Source: an uncultured Chlorobiota bacterium
Lineage (GTDB): Bacteria > Bacteroidota > Ignavibacteria > UBA10030 > UBA6906
Assembly: GCA_900696645.1 (NCBI GenBank)
Contig: CAADGV010000040.1
Coordinates: forward strand, 62,001-126,000
Reading direction: 5' to 3'
DNA length: 64,000 nucleotides
Position numbers and translations under genes: made by a program. Numbering within the stretch: position 1 is the first letter of the stretch; each line of letters opens with the position of its first letter. Below the pieces are notes generated by a model, which was given only the letters and a program-made list of their open reading frames with translations, was not told where the DNA came from and ran no database searches. Positions 42,926 to 52,146 of this stretch are shown in pieces.

Positions 42926-43528
42926 TTGAAGAAGATTTCTGAACTGCTGTACAAGCTCAAAGCGTGGGTCGAGAGTTTTGCGGCGAAACCCTATGCTACT
43001 TGGGCTTTGTTCATTATTGCATTCGTCGAATCGTCATTCTTCCCCATTCCTCCCGATGTTCTGTTGATTGCGCTTGGCGTAGCGCGACCGAAGCGGGCTT
43101 TCTGGTATGCGCTTGTGTGTACGCTCGGCTCGGTTGCGGGCGCATTTCTCGGCTACTACATCGGCTATGCCTTCTTCGAGACAATCGGCTCGCGTATTGT
43201 TGATTTCTACGGCTTCCATGACAAGTTTCAGTTTGTGTTGGATAAGTATCGCGAGAATGCATGGACAACAATTCTCGTTGCAGGATTCACCCCTATTCCC
43301 TACAAAGTGTTTACAATAGCGGCCGGGTTCAACGAGACGATTGACCTTGCGACGCTTGCACTTGCATCGTTGGTGGGACGGGCATCCCGCTTTATGCTCG
43401 TAGGCGCATTGTTGTATGCCTTCGGCCCGAAAATGAAAGAGTATCTCGACAAGTATCTCGAACGCCTGACCCTGGCTCTCGGAATCTTGTTCATTCTCGG
43501 CATTCTTACCATCAAGTACATTTTCTAA
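42926..43528 (+). CDS. YqaA/VTT-domain membrane protein (DedA-like)
   Basis: A 200-residue inner-membrane protein of the YqaA branch of the VTT/DedA superfamily. The re-entrant signature is ESSFFPIPPDVLLIALG, followed by GSVAGAFLGYYIGYAFF and AGFTPIPYKVFTIAAGF. Proteins of this superfamily are linked to lipid-carrier recycling and membrane homeostasis; the substrate of this branch is not known. It uses a TTG start with AAGGGG 6 bases upstream and has its own promoter. It is divergent from the NhaC gene. Confidence 0.85.
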   Translation: MKKISELLYKLKAWVESFAAKPYATWALFIIAFVESSFFPIPPDVLLIALGVARPKRAFWYALVCTLGSVAGAFLGYYIGYAFFETIGSRIVDFYGFHDKFQFVLDKYRENAWTTILVAGFTPIPYKVFTIAAGFNETIDLATLALASLVGRASRFMLVGALLYAFGPKMKEYLDKYLERLTLALGILFILGILTIKYIF

Positions 43529-43608
43529 TTCTTTTAATGTTGGTTTCATCTACATTTCGCCTTTTCTACTTAGATTACGCGGCACAATAATCGCCAAATA
43601 GGATTTGC

Positions 43609-43929
43609 ATGTCGCGGGTAACCGCTTCTTTCGCTATCATCTTCTTGGTTCTTCTGCACGGGGTCTCTCCGGCATTCCTTTCGGGAGGTAACGTCGGCGA
43701 ACGTCCGGAACTCCAATACCTGGACCTCCAAGAGTACCTCCTCACAACTGCCTGGCAGCCGACCAAGCTTCCTGTTGATTCGCAAACCGACCGGGGAGTC
43801 TCTATTTGTCAGGAAGCGGACGATTCCCTTTCGATACTGAGAGGTTTTCATCCGCCCGTATTCTCTCCGAACGTCAACCCTCTCTCTTCCCATCTCGTAT
43901 ATACCCAAACAACCAGCTCGCATCTGTAG
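43609..43929 (+). CDS. Small secreted protein of unknown function
   Basis: A 106-residue frame with a signal peptide (VTASFAIIFLVLLHGVSPAF) and a soluble remainder without known motifs (YLDLQEYLLTTAWQPTKLP; VFSPNVNPLSSHL). AGGA lies 7 bases before the ATG. No cysteines form an obvious pattern. It sits between yqaA and hppA on the same strand. I do not recognise it; the signal peptide and ribosome binding site are the grounds for calling it real. Confidence 0.55.
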   Translation: MSRVTASFAIIFLVLLHGVSPAFLSGGNVGERPELQYLDLQEYLLTTAWQPTKLPVDSQTDRGVSICQEADDSLSILRGFHPPVFSPNVNPLSSHLVYTQTTSSHL

Positions 43930-44036
43930 CTGATTCTACCTGCAAATTCGTTCACTGCACGCTCTCGTGTCGCAGAACTATTCTGCGATGAAACGATTCG
44001 TGTATCCATTTCTCAACGAACATGAAAGGTAGTAGT

Positions 44037-44159
44037 ATGCACCAGCAACAGATTGAACAGGAGAAAACCCAGCCTGGCTGGAAAATCGGAGTCGGCATCG
44101 TCGGGTTTCTTATTGGATTGACGGTATTATTGCTTGTTCTGAAGATGCTGTTAATCTAA
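44037..44159 (+). CDS. 40-residue single-pass membrane peptide
   Basis: Encodes a polar N-terminus (MHQQQIEQEKTQPGW) and one hydrophobic helix (IGVGIVGFLIGLTVLLLVL), ending KMLLI. GGTAG lies 6 bases upstream and a good terminator follows 24 bases after the stop, which supports a real short transcript. It is not a known small protein to me. Its position before hppA may be chance or may mark a regulator of a membrane complex. Confidence 0.55.
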   Translation: MHQQQIEQEKTQPGWKIGVGIVGFLIGLTVLLLVLKMLLI

Positions 44160-44182
44160 AATATTACGGAAACAAACCTGAG

Positions 44183-44224
44183 GCCCTTCTTCCGCCTGTT
44201 GCGGGAGAAGGGCTTGTGTTTTCC
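44183..44224 (+). terminator. Intrinsic terminator after the 40-residue peptide
   Basis: A 13-bp stem, GCCCTTCTTCCGC with GCGGGAGAAGGGC (one G-U pair), with a five-base loop, is followed by TTGTGTTTTCC. It lies 24 bases after the small gene and isolates it from hppA. Confidence 0.8.
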
Positions 44225-44443
44225 GACAGGAACTGAATATCACATTTTTGTAGAAAGAATAGGGGAAATTGGCTATATTGGTTCGAATTTCTGGTCAGTC
44301 AGGCCCGCTCCGGTCGGCTTCAATCCCCTATCAAGAAGTCAGTTTTCTCCGAGTCAAAAGAAGAACTGTAGCTATTGCTAAGATTGATTCTGTACGTCAA
44401 TAAAAAACATCAATAACCGTTACACTGAAGGAGTACCTACTCT

Positions 44444-46573
44444 ATGGAAATGTTTACCCAGCTATCACCCGTTGTGGGCGCGGTCGGGTTGCTCGTCGCA
44501 TTCGGCATCTATTTCTCGCTGAAGCGACAATCTGCCGGAAGCGAACTCATGCAAGACATCGCCGACCAGATTCATGTCGGCGCAATGGCCTTCCTCAAAC
44601 GTGAGTACGTCGTTCTCGCATTCTTTGTCACCGTTGTTGCGTTGCTGCTCGGGTTCTTTCTCCAACCTGCAACAGCCGTTGCGTTTATCAGCGGGGCGCT
44701 CTGTTCGATTCTGGCCGGCTTTTTTGGAATGCAGGCTGCAACCAAGGCGAATGTGCGGACTGCACAGGCAGCAAAGGAACACGGGCAGGGCAAGGCTTTG
44801 CTGACGGCGTTCAATGGCGGTGCCGTCATGGGCGTAAGCGTCGCAAGTCTCGGACTTATCGGCGTCGGGACTTTCTTCATGTTGTACGGAAGTCCCGAAA
44901 CAGCCAACATTATCAACGGATTTGCAATGGGCGCCAGCTCGATTGCGTTGTTTGCCCGTGTGGGCGGCGGTATCTACACGAAAGCTGCAGATGTCGGCGC
45001 CGACCTTGTCGGCAAGGTTGAAGCCAACATCCCCGAAGACGATCCGCGTAACCCCGGCGTTATTGCAGACAACGTGGGCGACAATGTGGGCGACGTTGCC
45101 GGCATGGGAGCCGATATTTTCGAGTCGTATGTGGGATCGATGGTTGCAACCGTTGCTATCGGAGCAACGCTTCTTCCCGAGGGACTTGCCCAACTGAAGG
45201 CCCATGCCGACGTTGCGGATACAAGCATCAAGGGCATCCTCATGGCATTACCAATTGTGCTTGCAGTTATCGGCTTGATCGCTTCATTCATCGGTATTGG
45301 ATCGATGAAGATTCTGAAGCAGTTCTCCCCTGCAGCAGCCCTGCGCTACTCCACATTTATTGCAGCAGGATTGTTTCTGGCCGGAGCGTACGGACTTGTC
45401 AGCACATATGATGTAAGCAACAACGTCTTCTGGGCTGTGTTCTTCGGAACATTTGCAGGTATCGCCATCGGACTCATCACCGAGTACTACACATCGATGG
45501 GCCCAGTCAAACGTATTACGCTGGCAAGCAAAACAGGCTCGGCAACAAACATCATCAGCGGCCTTGCTGTGGGTTTAGAGTCAACAGCATTGCCTGTGCT
45601 CACAATATGTCTTGCGATCTTTATTTCAAATGATGTCGCAGGCCTTTACGGTATCGGCATTGCGGCAGTTGGCATGCTCGCTACAGTCGGTATCACGATG
45701 TCTGTTGACGCCTACGGCCCGATAGCCGATAACGCCGGGGGTATTTCGGAGATGTCAGGGTTGGGCCCGGATGTTCGCAAAATTACCGATGGACTTGATG
45801 CTCTCGGCAATACCACCGCAGCAATTGGGAAAGGGTTTGCCATCGGCTCCGCAGCCTTGACGGCACTCGCATTGTTTGCAGCATACTCGCAGGCCGTATC
45901 AGCCTCGATTGGAACAAAGCTGGCAGCAATGGTGGCAGCTGGTATCGAACCGGTAGGTGAATGGAAACGTTACGCAACGTTAATCGGCGAGGGCGAAACA
46001 CCTCTTCAGATTATCGTCACCAATCCAGCAGTGGTAATTGGTCTTTTCATCGGCGGTGTTTTGCCGTTCTTCATCGGAGCCCTCACCATGACGTCAGTTG
46101 GGCGCGCTGCGGGAAAAATGGTTGACGAAATCCGTCGTCAGTTCAGGGAAATCCCGGGCTTGCTCGAAGGAAAGCCGGGCGTAAAGCCTGATGCGGCCCG
46201 TTGTGTCGATATTTCAACCACGGCTGCTTTACGGGAAATGGTACTACCCGGTATTACGGCCGTTCTCGCCCCGGTTATCGTTGGATTCCTGCTGGGACCT
46301 GCTGCACTCGGTGGAATGCTGGCCGGTGCAACAGTCGCAGGCGTGCTGCTTGCCCTTATGATGGCAAACGCGGGCGGTGCATGGGATAACGCCAAAAAAG
46401 CTATTGAGAAGGGAGAAGTTGAAGGAGAGAAAAAAGGGACAGATGCTCACAAAGCCGCCGTTGTCGGCGATACAGTCGGTGATCCGTTCAAAGACACATC
46501 CGGCCCGGCAATGAACATCTTGATCAAGTTGATGTCAGTCGTGTCTCTTGTTATTGCCCCGTTGCTCGTGTAG
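44444..46573 (+). CDS. hppA: Membrane-bound ion-pumping pyrophosphatase (probable K+-dependent Na+-PPase)
   Basis: A 709-residue integral pyrophosphatase with about 16 helices that couples PPi hydrolysis to cation export. Catalytic signatures include [37 protein letters not shown] and the C-terminal [13 protein letters not shown]. Residues 459-460 (GNTTAA) are Ala where K+-independent enzymes have Lys, so K+ dependence is expected. The gate glutamate is E227 in [10 protein letters not shown], the position known from Na+-pumping enzymes, not the shifted position of plant-type H+ pumps. Na+ or mixed Na+/H+ transport is therefore likely. GAAGGAG precedes the ATG. Confidence 0.93.
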   Translation: MEMFTQLSPVVGAVGLLVAFGIYFSLKRQSAGSELMQDIADQIHVGAMAFLKREYVVLAFFVTVVALLLGFFLQPATAVAFISGALCSILAGFFGMQAATKANVRTAQAAKEHGQGKALLTAFNGGAVMGVSVASLGLIGVGTFFMLYGSPETANIINGFAMGASSIALFARVGGGIYTKAADVGADLVGKVEANIPEDDPRNPGVIADNVGDNVGDVAGMGADIFESYVGSMVATVAIGATLLPEGLAQLKAHADVADTSIKGILMALPIVLAVIGLIASFIGIGSMKILKQFSPAAALRYSTFIAAGLFLAGAYGLVSTYDVSNNVFWAVFFGTFAGIAIGLITEYYTSMGPVKRITLASKTGSATNIISGLAVGLESTALPVLTICLAIFISNDVAGLYGIGIAAVGMLATVGITMSVDAYGPIADNAGGISEMSGLGPDVRKITDGLDALGNTTAAIGKGFAIGSAALTALALFAAYSQAVSASIGTKLAAMVAAGIEPVGEWKRYATLIGEGETPLQIIVTNPAVVIGLFIGGVLPFFIGALTMTSVGRAAGKMVDEIRRQFREIPGLLEGKPGVKPDAARCVDISTTAALREMVLPGITAVLAPVIVGFLLGPAALGGMLAGATVAGVLLALMMANAGGAWDNAKKAIEKGEVEGEKKGTDAHKAAVVGDTVGDPFKDTSGPAMNILIKLMSVVSLVIAPLLV

Positions 46574-46596
46574 CAACTCAGCTTTCAGGATAACAG

Positions 46597-46633
46597 AAAA
46601 TCCCGCCCGTTGTTCTTCCGGGCGGGATTTTTT
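46597..46633. terminator. Bidirectional terminator between hppA and gpsA
   Basis: A perfect 13-bp stem, AAAATCCCGCCCG with CGGGCGGGATTTT (46597-46609 and 46619-46631), has a nine-base loop, with T runs after it and A runs before it. It can end hppA on the plus strand and gpsA on the minus strand. Confidence 0.93.
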
Positions 46634-46672
46634 GCTTGTTGACACTCCATCCGCAGTTGCAATCCGAAATCT

Positions 46673-47674
46673 CTAATACACTTCCCCCTTCGCCCCCCTC
46701 GTCATCAAGTCGTAAGTTGACTGTCTGGGATCCTTCCCTTCAAACAGCATTTTACGGACTTCCGCACAAATGGGAACCTCGACGCCGACTTTTTCTGCCA
46801 AGGCGTTTGCTGACTTCGTCGTTTCCACGCCTTCTGCCACCATCACCATCTCCTTCAGAACATCATCAAGCTTCCTACCCTTCCCGATCTCAACCCCGAC
46901 GTGGCGGTTGCGGCTGTGGCGGCTCATGCACGTCACCATCAGGTCGCCGATACCGGAGAGCCCGGCAAATGTCTGCACGTGTGCCCCTAATGCAACGCCA
47001 ATGCGGGTAATCTCGGCGATTCCGCGAGTCATCAGAGCTGCTTTTGTGTTGTCTCCCAGATTGGCGCCGTCAACGATTCCTGCCGCGATGGCAATTACGT
47101 TCTTGAGCGAGCCGCCAAGCTCGACACCCTTGAGGTCGGTGCTTGCATAGACTCTGAACGTAGGCGTCATGAACGTCCTTTGTACGAGCTTCGCCGTTTC
47201 CACACTCTCGGATGCGGCGACGACGGTTGTTGGAATCTGCCTGCTTACTTCTTCGGCATGGCTCGGACCGGAAAGCGTGGAGATATTGGCTGGCTGAACT
47301 CCGGGTAATACGTCTTGTAACACACGCGACATCGTCATCAGCGTGCCGACTTCTATTCCTTTAGCAACATTGACGAACGTTAGCCTGTCGAACGGCAAAT
47401 GATGCAGCCGCTGCACAACACTCCTAATAAACTGCGACGGTACAGCCGTCACAATCATCTCACAGCCTTCTACTGCACGATCAAGATCGCTTGTCGCTTC
47501 AATACCTTGAGGGATGGGGATTCCGGGAAGAAATGAGGGGTTCTCCCGCTTCGAAAGAATGTCGTTTGTGTATTCTTCATTGTGCGACCAGAGCGCAACA
47601 TGATGGTTGTTGCTGGCAAGGATGATGGAGAGGGCTGTTCCCCAACTACCGGCTCCGAGGACGGTAATACGCAT
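46673..47674 (-). CDS. gpsA: Glycerol-3-phosphate dehydrogenase [NAD(P)+]
   Basis: A 333-residue cytoplasmic enzyme that reduces dihydroxyacetone phosphate to sn-glycerol-3-phosphate for phospholipids. The Rossmann motif is GAGSWGTALS (7-16). Substrate-site residues lie in NVIAIAAGIVDGANLGDNTK and TRGIAEITRIG; the GpsA pattern LSGPSHAEEVS is present. Full length. It lies 72 bases after plsY, the next enzyme of the same pathway, so the two are probably one operon. The shared terminator at 46597 closes the unit. Confidence 0.96.
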   Translation of the reverse strand: MRITVLGAGSWGTALSIILASNNHHVALWSHNEEYTNDILSKRENPSFLPGIPIPQGIEATSDLDRAVEGCEMIVTAVPSQFIRSVVQRLHHLPFDRLTFVNVAKGIEVGTLMTMSRVLQDVLPGVQPANISTLSGPSHAEEVSRQIPTTVVAASESVETAKLVQRTFMTPTFRVYASTDLKGVELGGSLKNVIAIAAGIVDGANLGDNTKAALMTRGIAEITRIGVALGAHVQTFAGLSGIGDLMVTCMSRHSRNRHVGVEIGKGRKLDDVLKEMVMVAEGVETTKSANALAEKVGVEVPICAEVRKMLFEGKDPRQSTYDLMTRGAKGEVY

Positions 47675-47746
47675 GACGCGGGACTACTGAACTTGTGAAA
47701 AAAGAAAATGGGGAACTCAGGCGTCCCCCGGAAGAAGTGACAACTC

Positions 47747-48415
47747 TCAGCGCCGGTTGAAAAGCGGTATCCGAACGATTCTGTTTTCCGTACCTCTCAG
47801 CAAGCGCTGCACGTTCGAGCGATGCGTGTAGATAATGAGCAGGGAAACACCTATGCTGAACCATATGAGTGTATGATACCCCTGAATGTCAACCATGAAT
47901 ACGTTCTCCCGCAAGAACATTGTAACGGGAAACGTCGTTGCAGCGGTTAACGAACCCAGCGACACATAATGAGAAATCAGAAAAACAATCATGAACACAC
48001 CAAGCGATACGGAAACCTCAACGGGGGCAATCCCGATCAGCATGCCGCCGGCCGTCGCAATACCTTTCCCGCCTTTGAACCCTGCAAACAATGTCCAGAT
48101 GTGACCGAGCATTGCAACACAACCGGCAATAATCTGAACAACCGTGAAATCGTTGAACGGCGGATTGCTTGCGAAGGGAAGCACGAAGAGAAGTTGCGAA
48201 ATGACCATCGTGGCGAACAAGCCTTTGGCCATATCACAGACGATCACAAATGCACCTGTTTTCCAACCCAGCACGCGGATAACGTTCGTTCCTCCGGCGT
48301 TTCCGCTGCCGTGCTGACGAATGTCAATACCCTTTCGTGATTTTGCAACGATAATTGCCGTCGGAATTGAGCCGACGAGGTAACTCAAGATTGCAATTAT
48401 TGTAATGGGAATCAT
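47747..48415 (-). CDS. plsY: Glycerol-3-phosphate acyltransferase PlsY
   Basis: A 222-residue inner-membrane enzyme that acylates glycerol-3-phosphate from acyl-phosphate, the first step of phosphatidate synthesis. The three cytoplasmic motifs are recognisable: VGSIPTAIIVAK with HGSGNAGGTNVIR, GFKGGKGIATAGG (acyl-phosphate site), and the later SLGSLTAATTFP region. The family motif usually reads GSGNxGATN; here a Gly replaces Ala. It is followed by gpsA. A short gap of 89 bases separates it from ispD. Confidence 0.95.
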   Translation of the reverse strand: MIPITIIAILSYLVGSIPTAIIVAKSRKGIDIRQHGSGNAGGTNVIRVLGWKTGAFVIVCDMAKGLFATMVISQLLFVLPFASNPPFNDFTVVQIIAGCVAMLGHIWTLFAGFKGGKGIATAGGMLIGIAPVEVSVSLGVFMIVFLISHYVSLGSLTAATTFPVTMFLRENVFMVDIQGYHTLIWFSIGVSLLIIYTHRSNVQRLLRGTENRIVRIPLFNRR

Positions 48416-48504
48416 TCAGACCTTGGAGTTGTAAAAAAGGTGTTATAATATAGAGAATGCCGTGCCCAGTTGCAACAGGAGACTAACCGATGAAAAATTC
48501 ATCA

Positions 48505-49194
48505 TTACAGAAGGAATTCAGCAAATTTCAGATCATCCTTCGTGGTGATTTTGATGTTCTTGGGATCACCCGGAACAACCTTCACGGGAATCCTCAAGCG
48601 TTCCACTAACGAAGACTCATCGGTGCCCAAGAATGCCGACCGTTGAGCGGCAAGATGTGCCCGCATCAGAATTTCGTACCGGAATCCTTGCGGCGTTTGG
48701 ACGGCCCGGAGCCTGCTTCGGTCAAGAGTTTTTCTGTAGAATCCGTCAGACTCAAGTTTGATGGTATCTTTTACCGGTACGCCAACAACCGCCGCTTTGT
48801 ATTTCCGACTTGCGTCAATAATAGTGGTGATCACGTCACGCGATACGAGGGGCCTGACGGCATCGTGAACAAGAACAATATCCGGTGCTTCATCGAACGC
48901 AAGCAATCCGTTGCGAACCGAAAACTGTCGCTCAGTTCCCCCTACGACAACATGAGAAACCTTCTTGAACCGGGCATTCGCCACGAGCCTCTCGGCGACC
49001 ATGACCTGATTATCCGGAACAACTACAACTATCTCATCGACGAGAGGATGGATGTCAAACACCCGGATGGAATGATACAGAACTGGCTTTCCCGCGAGAA
49101 GCATGAACTGTTTGGGAACATCACTTCCCATACGGCGCCCGCGGCCTCCGGCGGGAATCACAACGCCGACTCTATGAGTCTTTCTTTTTGCCAT
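48505..49194 (-). CDS. ispD: 2-C-methyl-D-erythritol 4-phosphate cytidylyltransferase
   Basis: A 229-residue enzyme of the non-mevalonate isoprenoid pathway; it makes CDP-methylerythritol from CTP. The nucleotide loop is IPAGGRGRRMGSDVPKQF, with VVVGGTERQFSVRNGL, VHDAVRPLVS and KVVPGDPKNIKITTKDDL at the later motifs. Length is normal. Its ATG lies 23 bases inside the end of the permease gene, so the two overlap and are likely cotranscribed. No ispF follows it here. Confidence 0.95.
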   Translation of the reverse strand: MAKRKTHRVGVVIPAGGRGRRMGSDVPKQFMLLAGKPVLYHSIRVFDIHPLVDEIVVVVPDNQVMVAERLVANARFKKVSHVVVGGTERQFSVRNGLLAFDEAPDIVLVHDAVRPLVSRDVITTIIDASRKYKAAVVGVPVKDTIKLESDGFYRKTLDRSRLRAVQTPQGFRYEILMRAHLAAQRSAFLGTDESSLVERLRIPVKVVPGDPKNIKITTKDDLKFAEFLL

Positions 49195-51010
49195 AATAGT
49201 CGATCGAGAAATTGAACTCCGGAAACTCTTTCGGCAGTTTCATAATACTGAATACCATCACGCCGATGGAGATGCGGTCGATCCAGGATGATAGCGGCCA
49301 TCCAAAATGGAATGTGATCTGTTTGTGCGGCAGCTCGTACTTGAACACATACAACAATTCCTCAATACTATCGTACAGGGTTTGTCCGCTTTGCACAAAC
49401 CGGAAATGGTTCGGAGCAACGCGGGGGGGAACTCCTGCCCGCGGTGAGTAAAAGCTGATATACGCCACCGAGGGATCCGGCGTCCCGCCTTCTTCAAGCG
49501 GCCTTTTGAAATACACGTCGATCTTGTCGCCCGGTGCCTCTGCGAGATGAAGAATCATTTCCATGGGAGTATCGGTTTCCTCGATGACTTTCTTCTCGGG
49601 AGGCCGCTTCTTTGCAACAAACAATCCGACTACTAAAAAGAAGACTGTCGCTCCTGCCCACAACCCAACACCGTAGGGTCTTGTGAACGCAAGGTATGCA
49701 AAACAACTCGCCAGAATAACAAACAGCACGAGCGTACCGAACCGGGACGTATTGTATTCACGAATCTCCTTCGTTCCTTTGAAATAGCGGTAGAAGAGCA
49801 GGCTACCCATGTTGATGACGAAGCTCGCAACAAGAGAGAGTGCATACATTTCCGCCAGCGTCTTTTGTTCACCCTCAGTTATCAAGATTATGCAGGTGAA
49901 GAAAATGGCGCTGAGAACGTGAATCCGGTAGAGCGATTGCCGCCGGTTCGTCTTGATAATCCAATGAAAATCGTAGCGATGCGCAACACGCTCCATCAAT
50001 TCGCTTGACGCGACAAATGCCGTGTTCACAGCCATGACGAGGGCAATGCTGGCAATAACGCCGACGAGTACACCGAACGGTATGCCGTTGATAGCGGCAG
50101 CGTATTGGGTAATCAGGTCCGTTTCATGAACGGCCGGATCGAGTCCGGAAGTCAAAACTAAAGACGAAAGCAGCGGAGTAAAAATACCCGTGGTTACGGC
50201 AAGAAAGATATATGCCTTTCCGATCTCCTTCCAGCTTTTGACGAGTCCGGCAATCTGCACAACGGACTCTATACCGGAATACGCAAGGATACAACCCGAA
50301 ATGCTGATAATGATAAACGCAAATCCCCCAATAATGCCTGCTTCGCCAATCTCAAAAAAAGAAGTCGAGTAACTCTGCCCGATACTCTGCCAGGATTCGG
50401 GTGTTGATTCGTACAATCCTGAGGCAAGCAGGCTGAGCAACACAACCGCCACAACGGAAAACAGCCCGAACGTGAACCGCGCATTCTCCCTAATGCCAAG
50501 AATGTTCAGTCCCGCTATCCCCCACACAATCCCAAACTGGAACATGAGTTTTTGCGTATGGGAGAACTGCATGAACGTAAGGCCGTTCTCCACCGCGCTA
50601 ACGGTGGAAATACTTGCGGTGAGAACGTACACAACGAGAATCGATGCAACCGCAATGAAGGAAAGTGTGGGCCCGAGGACGAGATAGGAAAACGAATACA
50701 CCCCGCCGCCGCGGATGTTGTGATGTTCGAGAATCTCCGCAATCTCCACCATGCGTGTAGAAAGAAACCGCATAAGTATGGATGTGATTGCGAGAAATGC
50801 AATGGCGTACGTTCCGATAAACCGGAATGCTTCGCTGGGGGCGTAGAAGATGGACGTCAACTCGTCCATCAACGTGATGACGGCGATGGAAAGCCACGTC
50901 AGCCACCAGCGGCCATTGCTGAAGTAGGAAAGGAGCCCCTTCTTACGGGAGAGATAAACAAACGTCCCGATTACTGCAACGTTCAGAAGAACAAGCAGCA
51001 GGATCTTCAT
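49172..51010 (-). CDS. APC-superfamily permease with C-terminal soluble domain
   Basis: A 612-residue membrane protein. About 12 hydrophobic helices span residues 1-470, with GVYSFSYLVLGPTLSF and CILAYSGIESVVQIAG resembling the substrate helices of amino acid permeases. The last 140 residues (from about KKRPPEKKVIEE) are soluble, with PLEEGGTPDPSVAYISFYSP and FHFGWPLSSWIDRIS, and match no domain I know. Fused cytoplasmic domains in this superfamily often regulate transport. Substrate is unknown; it is only distantly like the permease at 38850. Confidence 0.8.
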   Translation of the reverse strand: MKILLLVLLNVAVIGTFVYLSRKKGLLSYFSNGRWWLTWLSIAVITLMDELTSIFYAPSEAFRFIGTYAIAFLAITSILMRFLSTRMVEIAEILEHHNIRGGGVYSFSYLVLGPTLSFIAVASILVVYVLTASISTVSAVENGLTFMQFSHTQKLMFQFGIVWGIAGLNILGIRENARFTFGLFSVVAVVLLSLLASGLYESTPESWQSIGQSYSTSFFEIGEAGIIGGFAFIIISISGCILAYSGIESVVQIAGLVKSWKEIGKAYIFLAVTTGIFTPLLSSLVLTSGLDPAVHETDLITQYAAAINGIPFGVLVGVIASIALVMAVNTAFVASSELMERVAHRYDFHWIIKTNRRQSLYRIHVLSAIFFTCIILITEGEQKTLAEMYALSLVASFVINMGSLLFYRYFKGTKEIREYNTSRFGTLVLFVILASCFAYLAFTRPYGVGLWAGATVFFLVVGLFVAKKRPPEKKVIEETDTPMEMILHLAEAPGDKIDVYFKRPLEEGGTPDPSVAYISFYSPRAGVPPRVAPNHFRFVQSGQTLYDSIEELLYVFKYELPHKQITFHFGWPLSSWIDRISIGVMVFSIMKLPKEFPEFNFSIDYYGKKKDS

Positions 51011-51033
51011 TCAAAGCAAGCCCGTGTGATACA

Positions 51034-52074
51034 TCAGAGAATTAGCATTGCGTCGCCGTAGCTGTAGAAGCGCATGCCATCTTTGATGGCGCGCTTGTAC
51101 GCCTTCATAATGAAGTCACGCCCGGCGAACGCGGACACCAGCATCAGCAACGTCGATTCGGGCATATGAAAATTCGTAATCAGGTGGTCGGTCACTTTCA
51201 ATTCATACGGGGGAAATATGAACTTGTCCGTCCAGCCGCGATTACTCTTCAAATGTCCGTCGGTTGTAACGCTGGATTCAATCGCCCTGCATGTGCTTGT
51301 GCCCGCAACAAATACATTTCCTCTGCTGTCAATGCATTTGTTGACAATCTGGGCAGTCTCTTCAGAAATCTCATAATACTCTGAATCCATTTTGTGTTTC
51401 GTCAGATCCTCCACTTCAACGGGGCGAAACGACCCCAACCCGACATGAAGCACAACAGGCACAACGTGAACGCCTTTCTTTTTCAGAGCTGCGATAACCC
51501 GTTTCGAGAAGTGAAGGCCCGCCGTTGGCGCGGCAACAGCTCCGGTAACCCGCGCAAAGATCGTCTGGTACATCTCCTTGTCTTTTTCCGTCGGGTCGCG
51601 CTTGATGTAGTACGGCAACGGCATGCGCCCGATCCGCTCGATGATTTTGAACAGATCGCCCTCCGCATTGAACCGTACTGTTCGGCCGCGAGAAGTAGTG
51701 TTATCAATAACTTCGCAGTAGAGATTGCCTTCATCGAAGAAGATCTTGTTGCCGATACGAACTTTGCGCGCAGGGTCAACGATCACATCCCAGATGTTTT
51801 CATTCTTGTTCAACTCGCGCAGTAGAAACACCTCGATTCTGGCGTTTGTTTTCTCCTTGCGGCCAAACAGGCGGGCAGGGAATACCCTTGTTTCATTGAC
51901 AATCAGGCAGTCACCCTTCTTAAAGTACTGTGTGATCTTGTAAAACTTGTCATGTATCTGAATCGATTCATCGGCACGGTTCAGCACCATCAAGCGTGAT
52001 TCATCCCTCGGGTTCGCAGGGTACTTGGCAATGAGATTTCTGGGAAGCGGATAACGAAAATCCGAAAGTTTCAT
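51034..52074 (-). CDS. queA: S-adenosylmethionine:tRNA ribosyltransferase-isomerase
   Basis: A 346-residue enzyme that moves the ribosyl part of SAM onto 7-aminomethyl-7-deazaguanine in tRNA, making epoxyqueuosine. Typical segments: DFRYPLPRNLIAKYPANPRD, CLIVNETRVFPARLFGRK, GRMPLPYYIKR, APTAGLHFSKRV, THKMDSEYYEIS and NFHMPESTLLMLVSAF. I place the start at ATG 52074 (MKLSDFRYPLP), with AGGAAAG about 10 bases upstream; the frame is open to 52122 but that extension is foreign to the family. It follows ppdK. Confidence 0.95.
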   Translation of the reverse strand: MKLSDFRYPLPRNLIAKYPANPRDESRLMVLNRADESIQIHDKFYKITQYFKKGDCLIVNETRVFPARLFGRKEKTNARIEVFLLRELNKNENIWDVIVDPARKVRIGNKIFFDEGNLYCEVIDNTTSRGRTVRFNAEGDLFKIIERIGRMPLPYYIKRDPTEKDKEMYQTIFARVTGAVAAPTAGLHFSKRVIAALKKKGVHVVPVVLHVGLGSFRPVEVEDLTKHKMDSEYYEISEETAQIVNKCIDSRGNVFVAGTSTCRAIESSVTTDGHLKSNRGWTDKFIFPPYELKVTDHLITNFHMPESTLLMLVSAFAGRDFIMKAYKRAIKDGMRFYSYGDAMLIL

Positions 52075-52104
52075 CTCTGTAGTTCTTTCCTCTTGTACAT
52101 AAAT

Positions 52105-52135
52105 ACTCTCCTCCGCTATCAAGACAGAGGAGAGT
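52105..52135 (-). other. Hairpin between ppdK and queA
   Basis: A perfect 9-bp inverted repeat, ACTCTCCTC with GAGGAGAGT, lies across a 13-base spacer just after the ppdK stop and before queA. Without a U-tract it is not a normal terminator. It could stabilise the ppdK transcript end or lower read-through into queA. Confidence 0.35.
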
Positions 52136-52146
52136 GTGAATAGTCC

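Larger units (their letters stand above)
43930..44443 (+). other. 514-base stretch ahead of hppA
   Basis: It contains the 40-residue membrane peptide and the terminator listed separately. It also has a perfect 8-bp inverted repeat, TCGCAGAA/TTCTGCGA, at 43970-43988 with a three-base loop. Overlapping the last base of that repeat, a 14-codon frame (MKRFVYPFLNEHER, 43988-44032) ends just before the 40-residue gene. The last 220 bases should carry the hppA promoter; TATATT at about 44273 is a candidate -10, but I see no matching -35. Confidence 0.4.

Noticed and set aside
44260-44310. GGTTCGAAT, like a tRNA T-loop
   Set aside because: The flanking bases do not form a T-stem, and no acceptor stem, anticodon arm or CCA end can be drawn around it.
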